A stretch of DNA of 64,000 nucleotides from an uncultured Woeseia sp. (GTDB lineage Bacteria > Pseudomonadota > Gammaproteobacteria > Steroidobacterales > Woeseiaceae): contig CALALV010000002.1 of NCBI GenBank assembly GCA_937925605.1, positions 1 to 64,000 of the forward strand, given 5' to 3'. This document shows positions 45,610 through 52,454 of the stretch, piece by piece. Below the pieces are notes generated by a model. That model saw nothing but the letters and a program-made list of their open reading frames with translations, did not search any database and was not told where the DNA came from. The translations under genes and the position numbers were made by a program. The first letter of the stretch is position 1; each line of letters begins with the position of its first letter.

Positions 45610-46062
45610 GAGCTTGCTCTCCTGGCAAGGATAGGCGGGCCAATGCTATGCAGTCCGGCCTGCGCCGCCATCAGTAATTGTCCGTAGCCGCTGCAAGCCG
45701 GGACGACGATGTCGGGTCAGCTGGCCAGAGTCGGGGTCCGGCACAGTCGAAAATACCCGAGGAGACGCCCGGGTTCGCTCGACGGGCTGCGCGCATCAGA
45801 GCCGGTAGCCTCAGGCCCCGGGGTTTGCGGTTCGCTCGCCGGGCATCACGGCCGGCAGAGTCGCCCGCTGATGCCCGGGCGCGGCCGGCGGCTCGCTTAG
45901 CCGGGCGATCCGGCCGGGACATGTCCGCGCGATTGCGCTCCGACGCGCTCGGCCGCGCCCATCGCAGACCCGCCTGGCGGTCCATGGCGCGCCGGCGCAC
46001 ATGCTCGACAGCACGCGAGCCACGGGGTTCCGGTACAGTGTGGCAAAGCAGGAGGAAGCATC
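45610..46062. other. 453-bp gap without a gene
   Basis: Neither strand has a convincing reading frame; short frames here are Arg/Pro/Ala-rich and lack ribosome sites. It must contain promoters for the divergent lipoprotein and flavodoxin-fold genes. A good GGAGGA (46050-46055) precedes the ATG at 46063. No other feature is seen. Confidence 0.5.
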
Positions 46063-46824
46063 ATGACGCTGACCGACAGGCAACAGGAACTCTGTGAGAA
46101 GAACAGCGAAGACTTCTCTGATCTTCGAGCGGTACTCGTCAATTGCAGCCTGAAAAAGGAGGCGAAGGATTCGCACACGCGGCTGCTGTTGTCCGTCGTC
46201 GGGGAAATCATGAGCAAGAACGGCGTCGGCGTGGACTATATCCACGCGGCGTCGCACCAGGTCGCCTACGGCGTGCAGCCGGACATGACGGAACACGGCT
46301 GGGACCGCGACGACTGGCCGACGCTGTGGGAGACGATCGGCGCGGCCGATATCCTGGTCCTCGGCACGCCTATCTGGCTGGGCGAGGAGAGCTCGGTCTG
46401 CCGCGTCGTCATCGAGCGCCTGTACGCCATGAGCGGCGAGCTCAACGACAAGGGCCAGAGCATTTACTACGGCAAGGTCGGCGGCGCCGTCGTCACCGGC
46501 AACGAAGACGGCGTCAAGGCCTGCGCCATGACGCTGCTGTACGCCTTGCAGCACCTGGGCTACGTCATCCCGCCGCAGGCCGATTGCGGCTGGATCGGCG
46601 AGGCCGGGCCGGGCCCTTCCTACGGCGATGAGCGCGACGACGGTCCGCCGGTCGGCTTCGACAACGACTTCACCCAGCGCAACACGACGATCATGACCTG
46701 GAACCTGCTGCACATGGCGCGCCTGCTGAAGGACGCCGGCGGCCTGCCGAACCACGGCAACGATCGCAAAGCCTGGAAAGCGGGCTGCCGCTTCGATTTC
46801 GAGAACCCCGACTACCGGGCCTGA
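46063..46824 (+). CDS. Flavodoxin-fold NAD(P)H-dependent FMN reductase-like protein
   Basis: 253 aa. AVLVNCSLKKE starts the flavodoxin-like core; ADILVLGTPIWLGEESSVCRVVIERLYA is the FMN-binding/dimer segment and GGAVVTGNEDGVKACAMTLLYALQHLGYVIPP the third. The product is a cytoplasmic flavoprotein that likely reduces a quinone or other acceptor. The start is fixed by GGAGGA 8-13 bases upstream. It is monocistronic as far as seen. Confidence 0.87.
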   Translation: MTLTDRQQELCEKNSEDFSDLRAVLVNCSLKKEAKDSHTRLLLSVVGEIMSKNGVGVDYIHAASHQVAYGVQPDMTEHGWDRDDWPTLWETIGAADILVLGTPIWLGEESSVCRVVIERLYAMSGELNDKGQSIYYGKVGGAVVTGNEDGVKACAMTLLYALQHLGYVIPPQADCGWIGEAGPGPSYGDERDDGPPVGFDNDFTQRNTTIMTWNLLHMARLLKDAGGLPNHGNDRKAWKAGCRFDFENPDYRA

Positions 46825-46968
46825 CGCGGGCGGCTCGTGGCGGCGCCGCGGGCCGGCACGCGAAACAACTTTACGGCCTGTTAAGTGCAAGAGCAGGCAA
46901 CCAAGGGTGTAGCTCGCCGGGAATCCCTCACGCTCACATGCCGGGCACGGCAGACAGGCCAAAAAAAA

Positions 46969-46985
46969 GGCCGCCAGCGGCGGCC
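46969..46985 (-). terminator. Rho-independent terminator of the DUF533 gene
   Basis: A perfect 7-bp GC stem (GGCCGCC / GGCGGCC) with loop AGC. Read on the minus strand it is followed directly by eight T's. It lies 55 bases past the stop of the minus-strand DUF533 gene. Confidence 0.9.
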
Positions 46986-47039
46986 TCTTCCCCGGGGGAG
47001 AGCGGGCGGGGGACCCGCCATCGGGTAAGGTGTCGCGCG

Positions 47040-47699
47040 TCAGGCAGCCTGCACGGGCTGCATCGGCTGCGATGCCTGCCGGTGCACGGCGTCGACGAGT
47101 GCGTCCGGCAGCGCGAGCAAGGCCTTCAGCCGCGCGAGGTAGGCGCCGGCGTGGGGCGCGGACTCGTCGATGGCCAGCAGCGACGCCGCGTAGACCTCGA
47201 CCGCCATGGCCGGATCGGCCGCCGCCTCCGCAATCTCCTCGACCGGGCGCGGGTGGCGCAGCTCCTCGAACAAGGTCGCCTTCTCCGTCGCACCGAGGCG
47301 CAGCCGCTCCACCTGCCCATAGATGCGGTCGAGCTCGGCCGCGTCGAGGTGGCCGTCACTGTGCGCTGCCGTAATCATCGCGCGAACGATCACGAAGCCC
47401 TGGGATCGAGCCTGCCATGGCGTCTGCCCGGCGAGGTCGAAGCGCGACGCGGACAGGCCGTGCCAGCGCTCCTCGCCCGGCGCGGCTACCTGCCGGTCGC
47501 GCTGATAATTCCGGTACGCGGACCAGGCGAGTCCGCCGATCGCGGCGATGCCGCCGACCTTGAGCAGATTGCCGGCCACCTTCCGGCCCTTTCTCGACAT
47601 CAGCGCGCCGGACAGCGCGCCGCCCGCGACACCGCCGGCGAGGCCCGATGCGAATCCGCTCCGGGCCAATCCTGACATCAGCTTGTTCAAATCAACCAT
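47040..47699 (-). CDS. DUF533 family protein (TerB-like, YebE-type)
   Basis: 219 aa. N-terminal Gly/Ala-rich amphipathic region (LARSGFASGLAGGVAGGALSGALMS) with a hydrophobic helix (NLLKVGGIAAIGGLAWSAYRNY), as in YebE. The C-terminal TerB-like helical domain includes RAMITAAHSDGHLDAAELDRI, with acidic residues suited to metal binding. Probably inner-membrane attached; E. coli YebE belongs to envelope-stress regulons. A strong terminator follows. Confidence 0.87.
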   Translation of the reverse strand: MVDLNKLMSGLARSGFASGLAGGVAGGALSGALMSRKGRKVAGNLLKVGGIAAIGGLAWSAYRNYQRDRQVAAPGEERWHGLSASRFDLAGQTPWQARSQGFVIVRAMITAAHSDGHLDAAELDRIYGQVERLRLGATEKATLFEELRHPRPVEEIAEAAADPAMAVEVYAASLLAIDESAPHAGAYLARLKALLALPDALVDAVHRQASQPMQPVQAA

Positions 47700-47852
47700 G
47701 ATCCTGCCTCCCTGTCGGTGAAGACAGTCTGCTGAAATGCACGGATTCGGAAAAGTCGCATTGTCCGAAAGGTCGTTGCGGAATTATCGAAACGAGAACC
47801 AGGGAGCACGGGCACCTGTACGCAGGCCGTCGTCGCATCTGTTCGGGAGATT

Positions 47853-47994
47853 GGGTGATTCGCGCAGGAGAGGCGGCGGGAACCGAACCCGGCGCGCGCG
47901 ACGCCGCCGACCAACACGCGCCATTCCGGCAGCGCGATGAACCACCCCGCCGCCCAACCTCGCCACCGATGCGTTACGAGGGTGATTCGCGCAG
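47853..47994. repeat. 15-bp direct repeat flanking a degenerate second ssrA-end-like copy
   Basis: GGGTGATTCGCGCAG occurs at 47853-47867 and again at 47980-47994. Immediately right of the first copy, about 47868-47894 read on the minus strand, there is GGTTCGGTTCCCGCCGCCTC, similar to the T-arm and acceptor end of a tmRNA but with changed CCA-side bases. This may be the trace of an earlier integration/deletion next to the present att-like site. Confidence 0.5.
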
Positions 47995-47996
47995 CG

Positions 47997-48051
47997 CCAA
48001 CAAGCAAAGGGCCCCCGCCGGCTGCGCCGACGGGGGCCCTTTGCTTGTTGG
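47997..48051. terminator. Strong 21-bp-stem hairpin beside the att-like site
   Basis: CCAACAAGCAAAGGGCCCCCG (47997-48017, 21 bases) pairs perfectly with 48031-48051 around a 13-base loop. Read on the minus strand it begins right after the CCACCA of the tmRNA-like end, and its 3' arm is T-rich (CCCTTTGCTTGTTGG). It looks like the terminator of the original tmRNA gene, now separated from the gene body. Confidence 0.6.
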
Positions 48052-48064
48052 TGGAGGCGGCGAC
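48046..48064 (-). repeat. Putative integration site: tmRNA (ssrA) 3'-end-like copy
   Basis: On the minus strand the sequence reads GATTGTCGCCGCCTCCACCA (48048-48067). Proteobacterial tmRNAs commonly end ...GATTCCCGCCGCCTCCACCA, differing at two positions. The upstream body of a tmRNA is absent: the sequence beyond is A/T-rich island DNA. This is what remains at the distal end when an element integrates into the 3' end of ssrA. Identity with ssrA rather than a tRNA is inferred from the acceptor sequence. Confidence 0.6.
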
Positions 48065-48173
48065 AATCACATCGCCTTATGAATCAATACGTTGCGATGC
48101 TAAACGCCAAAAATGCCCCCATAGATACCCCCAGATGACTCCGCCTGGCTTTTTGGCTAGACTCCGGCAGATT

Positions 48174-49520
48174 TTAATGCTCTTCAGGCGCTCGCCATGC
48201 GCTGAATCGCTCCAGCGCATCGGTGCTGCCGATCAGGGCGCGCGCCCGTCGAAGTCGCTCTATTGTGCGCTCCCGTTGCTCGTCAGGTAAATCCTGCGCC
48301 CGGCGTTCGGCGTCCGCAAAGAACTCCTCGAGTCGCTTGGCTTCCGCCCAGGCATCGATGACCTGGAGCAGTTCCTCTTTGCTGTCCTTCAACGCCTTCG
48401 CGGCCTGCCGCGCCTCCTCTTCGCGACGCCAGCGCTCATACTCAGCTTCCCGGCGTTTTCGTTCGATCTCCGCCTGGCGCTCCCCCTCCTCGACGAGCCG
48501 CGCGATTTCGACCGTGGCCTTCTCCAGCTCCCGAACAATGGATGGGATCCTGCCGGACAGGTCCCGGGACGGTGTCTCTCGCCATTGCTGGGTCCAATTG
48601 GCCCGCGGGTACGGCGAGTAGGCCTGGAGGCAGAGGCGCCCGGTCGGGAAGTCGTGGGTGCTCGTCCAGCCATAGTCCTGCGCGTACCGGCTGCGCCGCT
48701 TGGGGACGAAATCGGTCAGGCGAACGTATTCGCCGTTCACGTACCGGGCCTCGGCGGCCTCTGACATCTCGATGACGGTGAGGCCGATTGCCACGGTGCC
48801 GATGTAGACCACCGTGCAGCGCATCGGTGACCACAGATTGTTATGGTGGTGACCTTTCCCAGGGTTCTCCCGCTCGTCGACATCCGCGCGATGGAATCGC
48901 TCCGAATTTGGCGCGATGACCACACGATGATCCCTGGCCTCCAAGGCCAGGAAGAGCTCGTTCGCAAAGGCGATGGCTTTGTCCACCCCTGTCTGGGTGA
49001 CGGTGAGGTCGACGAGCAGCTTTTTCGCTGGCTTGAGGTACTTGCCGTGCCAGGAGAGGCGGCCGGCCTCGAACAGCGGCTTGGCTCCGCTGACCAGTTG
49101 ATGCCGATCCGGAAGCTGCCGCTTTACCGTGCGCTTCCCTCGTGGCCGCTGGTCGGGCGGCTTCGGGAGGGACCGGGCCCGCTTCGGTAGGGCTCCGTCC
49201 CGCGTCCACTCGAGCGGGTCGCCCGGACGCGGTTCGGGGAGCGGCGGTTGCTTCGGCGCTTTGCCGACTGCCAGTTTCGCCCAATAGCCGCGCTCCGGCC
49301 GGGGTACGTTGAGCAGCGTGCAGACGCGGGCCATGTAGCTGGACGAGACGCCGAACCGGGCCGCCACCCGGAGCATGGGCTCGGACCAGACCATCTCGTA
49401 TAGCGCTTCTCGACTGACCGGGCCCTTCCTGCTGTCGGTCAGCGACGCCGGTACCTGCGTTGTATCTTGTTCCTCTATCACGATGCTCGACTGACCCCAG
49501 ATCCGCCCGCCAGCGCTCAT
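48174..49520 (-). CDS. Hypothetical HTH/coiled-coil protein of accessory regions
   Basis: About 448 aa from the ATG at 49520. An N-terminal segment (SREALYEMVWSEPMLRVAARFGVSSSYMARVC...NVPRPERGYWAKL) is a recurrent helix-turn-helix-like module in hypothetical proteins of proteobacterial islands. A central mixed alpha/beta part (about 150-300) and a long charged coiled coil near the C-terminus (IERKRREAEYERWRREEEARQA) follow. It probably binds DNA, but no biochemical role is known. It is divergent from abiEi. Confidence 0.75.
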   Translation of the reverse strand: MSAGGRIWGQSSIVIEEQDTTQVPASLTDSRKGPVSREALYEMVWSEPMLRVAARFGVSSSYMARVCTLLNVPRPERGYWAKLAVGKAPKQPPLPEPRPGDPLEWTRDGALPKRARSLPKPPDQRPRGKRTVKRQLPDRHQLVSGAKPLFEAGRLSWHGKYLKPAKKLLVDLTVTQTGVDKAIAFANELFLALEARDHRVVIAPNSERFHRADVDERENPGKGHHHNNLWSPMRCTVVYIGTVAIGLTVIEMSEAAEARYVNGEYVRLTDFVPKRRSRYAQDYGWTSTHDFPTGRLCLQAYSPYPRANWTQQWRETPSRDLSGRIPSIVRELEKATVEIARLVEEGERQAEIERKRREAEYERWRREEEARQAAKALKDSKEELLQVIDAWAEAKRLEEFFADAERRAQDLPDEQRERTIERLRRARALIGSTDALERFSAWRAPEEH

Positions 49521-49594
49521 TAAGGTGGCGCGCCGCGCGGATAGATGATACAAATCCTCGGTATCTAGGGTCTACACATCGAGTATTTGTATCA

Positions 49595-50212
49595 ATGGCA
49601 AAGCCCCGAACGCAGCGTGAGCTCGCCCAAACCCTGCTGAAGAAGCAGGGAATCATGCGCCTGCTCGAGCTGCGCGAGGCCGGCGTGACCGCGGCGACAA
49701 TGAGTCGTATGGAGCGGGCCGGCGAAGTCATCCGCCTGTCGCGGGGCGTCTATCAGCTGCCAGATGCCGACCTGGACCCCAATCACAGCCTGGCGGAGGC
49801 CGCGAAGCGGGTGCCCAAGGGCATCGTGTGTCTCGTCTCGGCTCTGGCATTCCATGGCCTGACCGACCAGCTACCTCCGAAAGTCTGGATGGCGATCGGA
49901 CCCAAGGACTGGGCGCCGCAGCGCAGCGGTACGGGCATCCGTATTGTGCGTTTCACAGACAGCCTGCTGAGGGAGGGCATCGAGACGCACGTGATCGAAG
50001 GCGTGTCGGTGAAAGTCTTCGGCGTGGCCAAGACGGTGGCAGATTGCTTCCGACATCGCGGGAAAGTGGGCCAGTCTGTCGCGATCGAGGGGCTCCAGGA
50101 GGCGCTGAGGCAACGCAAGGCGACTCCGGCGGAAATTGCTCGTCAAGCCGAGAAGGGCGGGGTGTCCACAGTCGTGCGGCCGTATCTCGAGGCACTGACC
50201 GCCAATGCCTAG
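49595..50212 (+). CDS. abiEi: AbiEi-family antitoxin (type IV toxin-antitoxin)
   Basis: 205 aa from the ATG at 49595. The N-terminal winged-helix module (GIMRLLELREAGVTAATMSRMERAGEVIRLSRGVYQLP) and the C-terminal part (VCLVSALAFHGLTDQLPP..., VKVFGVAKTVADCFRHR) are typical of AbiEi. AbiEi represses its operon and counteracts the AbiEii nucleotidyltransferase. It overlaps abiEii by 8 bases. AbiE systems confer abortive phage resistance in lactococci. Confidence 0.92.
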   Translation: MAKPRTQRELAQTLLKKQGIMRLLELREAGVTAATMSRMERAGEVIRLSRGVYQLPDADLDPNHSLAEAAKRVPKGIVCLVSALAFHGLTDQLPPKVWMAIGPKDWAPQRSGTGIRIVRFTDSLLREGIETHVIEGVSVKVFGVAKTVADCFRHRGKVGQSVAIEGLQEALRQRKATPAEIARQAEKGGVSTVVRPYLEALTANA

Positions 50213-51080
50213 GGAGATCAGAAACGTCGGCGCCTCCGTTCGGGCGCGTCTGCAGAATCTCTCCCGAGAAACGGGACAGAGTTTCGAGCTGATACTCACC
50301 CGCTATGCGTTGGAACGCCTGCTTTACCGTCTCAGCACGTCGGCCTTCTCTGACCGATTCGTGCTCAAGGGCGCGATGCTGCTGACGAGCTGGTTTACGG
50401 ACCCACATCGGGCTACGCGTGATCTCGACCTGTTGGGGTTCGGCGACCCAAGCCCGGAGGCGATGGTCGCAGCATTCCAGGAGATTCTTGCGATCGACGT
50501 CGAGGATGGCGTTGAGTTCGATTCGAACGCGGTACGTGTCGACCAGATCCGGGAGGAGCTCGAGTACGGCGGACTGCGGCTGCGCACGACCGCATCGATC
50601 AGTGGTGCCCGTATCGCTGTAACAGTAGACGTCGCATTCGGAGACGCGTTGGAGCCGGGTGCCGAGGTCATCGACTACCCGTGCATGCTGGACCTTCCCG
50701 CACCTCGCCTGCGCGTGTATGCCCGCGAAACGGTGATTGCCGAGAAATTCCAGGCCATGGTGGCGCTTGGGCGCGCGAACAGCCGGATGAAGGACTTCTA
50801 TGACATTTGGCTCCTCAGCCAATCGTTTCCATTCGACGACGACCGACTGGCACGCGCAATCGCCGCGACCTTCGAACGGCGCGAGACCGAGGTCCCGGTC
50901 GACCGACCGGATGCCCTTACCCTGGCCTTCGCCGAGGATGAGCAGAAGCAGCGTCAGTGGGACGCTTTTCTGGACAACGTGGCGATTCGTCCCGGCAGCC
51001 TACCTGAGGTGATCGAAGGTGTTGCCGGATTCATCATGCCGCACGCGATCGCTGCAGCGAAACTCGGCAGGAGCGATTGA
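50205..51080 (+). CDS. abiEii: AbiEii-family nucleotidyltransferase toxin
   Basis: 291 aa. The family motifs are visible: KGAMLL...W near residue 47-55, the DNA polymerase-beta-like RATRDLDLLGFG metal-binding motif, ARETVIAEKFQAMV and the R.KDFYDIWLLSQ segment. Homologues transfer nucleotides (for example to tRNA 3' ends) or block growth. It overlaps abiEi by 8 bases and the next small gene by one base (TGATG). Confidence 0.93.
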   Translation: MPREIRNVGASVRARLQNLSRETGQSFELILTRYALERLLYRLSTSAFSDRFVLKGAMLLTSWFTDPHRATRDLDLLGFGDPSPEAMVAAFQEILAIDVEDGVEFDSNAVRVDQIREELEYGGLRLRTTASISGARIAVTVDVAFGDALEPGAEVIDYPCMLDLPAPRLRVYARETVIAEKFQAMVALGRANSRMKDFYDIWLLSQSFPFDDDRLARAIAATFERRETEVPVDRPDALTLAFAEDEQKQRQWDAFLDNVAIRPGSLPEVIEGVAGFIMPHAIAAAKLGRSD

Positions 51081-51337
51081 TGCCAGCGGATCCGAGCCGC
51101 CTCATTGCTGCACTCGCACGACACCAGATCAATCTCGATCTGAAAACGCTCGACCTGTGTTTTCTTGCCGGCCTATACCTGCGGGCCGACCGGGCGTCCC
51201 TCGAGTCGTTCGAAGAAGACGTGCTGATCGAGATGTTCGAACAGGTATGCGACGTGGTAGATCCGGGTGCGGAGCGTCCACGCAAGCGAGCGATTCACGC
51301 CGTCATTGGTGGCGAAACAAATATCTGGTGCGATTAA
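51080..51337 (+). CDS. Small hypothetical protein coupled to abiEii
   Basis: 85 aa from the ATG at 51080, which overlaps the abiEii stop (TGATG). It has no signal or TM segment. The sequence is helical (DLKTLDLCFLAGLYLRADRASLESFEEDVLIEMFEQVCDVV in parts) with a basic centre (ERPRKRAIHAVI). It is not recognised. Coupling suggests it acts with AbiEii, as an extra antitoxin or adaptor. That is inference. Confidence 0.7.
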   Translation: MPADPSRLIAALARHQINLDLKTLDLCFLAGLYLRADRASLESFEEDVLIEMFEQVCDVVDPGAERPRKRAIHAVIGGETNIWCD

Positions 51338-51489
51338 GTTGAGGAGGCGGAGACCGACAGATGCGGAAGGAGATTCGGCGAAACGGTACGGTTGGTCGGG
51401 GTGTATGCAAATCTGAGGAGAAGCAGACCTCGCAAAGAACATCTATCAATAGCAAAGTCCAATCGAGAGCGTGAACAAGGGGAGAAAAG

Positions 51490-52287
51490 ATGGCAATTAG
51501 AGATCGAAACGATGGGTGCATATTGTCCGGGAGAAGAATGAAGGCCTTGTGGATAGCCTTAGTGACATGCTGCCTATGCCCTCAGACACAAGCCGAAGAG
51601 CTACAAGTGTGGATTCGTGCTTTCATTCCGAAAGAGCATCCGGGAAACAAGACCTACGTGAGGCCCGTTCCCCAAAATCCAGGTCACTGGATGATCCCAG
51701 CGCCGAGCTTGGGTTCCATCGACAAGCTTACGCAACTTGTGTCGAGTGTGCCGTTGGAGGGAGACACATGCTTTGCTACCGACGATCGAGGATTCGACGA
51801 GACAGAAGCCACCAGCGCACGCCTCACGACGGCATTCAAGGTCGCTATCGATGGGCAAGCAAAGGTGATTGAACCGCTTGTCTCTAGGTCAGTGAATTTT
51901 CCTGGACAGTCGAAAGCTTACAAATGCTCGACTGGTGAACTTCTAATGAGCAAGCCGGGCCGTATGCAGATCGATGCCGTTGGTGGTCCGCATATTGCCG
52001 ACGGCAAAACGCAGGTAATAGTTCAGGCAGCTGCGAGCCTCCCATTCATATCTGGTTCTGCCTGGATTGATTACTCCGCAGATTTCGTGTTCGACAAAGA
52101 CAAGAACACACTCTCATACCGTTTTACGGTAGATCGGTTCCCCGCATATGAGGCCTATGCTCGAATTGGCGGCGGTGCCGTTCGGCGTCTATTTGCGATC
52201 AACCCTGAAGGCGACAACGTGTGGAGTCTTTTCGACCTAGGGGTGGGAGCTACACCTCGCGTGCTCTCGGGTGAGGTTAAGTTCTAG
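51490..52287 (+). CDS. Secreted DUF3238-like protein
   Basis: 265 aa from the ATG at 51490 behind GGGGAG. A second ATG at 51538 starts a clean signal peptide (MKALWIALVTCCLCPQTQAEE), so that may be the true start. The mature protein reads VWIRAFIP..., DDRGFDETEATSARLTTAFKVAID and GSAWIDYSADFVFDKDKNTLSYRFTVDRFPAYEAYARI, which fits the pattern of DUF3238 (beta-rich, function unknown). Cys pairs suit a periplasmic location. It is about 170 bases before the giant gene and may be part of that operon. GC and codon use are lower than the backbone. Confidence 0.65.
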   Translation: MAIRDRNDGCILSGRRMKALWIALVTCCLCPQTQAEELQVWIRAFIPKEHPGNKTYVRPVPQNPGHWMIPAPSLGSIDKLTQLVSSVPLEGDTCFATDDRGFDETEATSARLTTAFKVAIDGQAKVIEPLVSRSVNFPGQSKAYKCSTGELLMSKPGRMQIDAVGGPHIADGKTQVIVQAAASLPFISGSAWIDYSADFVFDKDKNTLSYRFTVDRFPAYEAYARIGGGAVRRLFAINPEGDNVWSLFDLGVGATPRVLSGEVKF

Positions 52288-52454
52288 CTTCGATATGGCA
52301 AATTGTCGACGAAAGTCTCTTGTGCGCGAACCCACTTCTCGCTTGAAGGCTACAACGGAAAATTCGATAGACACGTATGCGGAGAGTGACTTAGGAAAAT
52401 GTACGCTGCTACGTCGAATCGCCGTCAGTCAACTGGTTAGGGCAGCCAATCTCA

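Larger units (their letters stand above)
47700..48173. other. 474-bp gene-free junction with ssrA-like end, hairpin and repeats
   Basis: This region separates the high-GC chromosomal backbone from the lower-GC accessory segment. No convincing gene lies in it. It contains a direct repeat (47853-47867 and 47980-47994), a 21-bp-stem hairpin (47997-48051), a minus-strand tmRNA-3'-end-like sequence (48046-48064) and C5A repeats near 48116-48133, each listed separately. On its right it becomes A/T-richer than any sequence to its left. Confidence 0.65.

Noticed and set aside
47868..47894. A possible tRNA (T-arm-like GGTTCGGTTCCC) on the minus strand
   Set aside because: No anticodon or D-arm can be found at the right distance and the T-loop departs from the GTTCRANYC rule; treated as a remnant instead.
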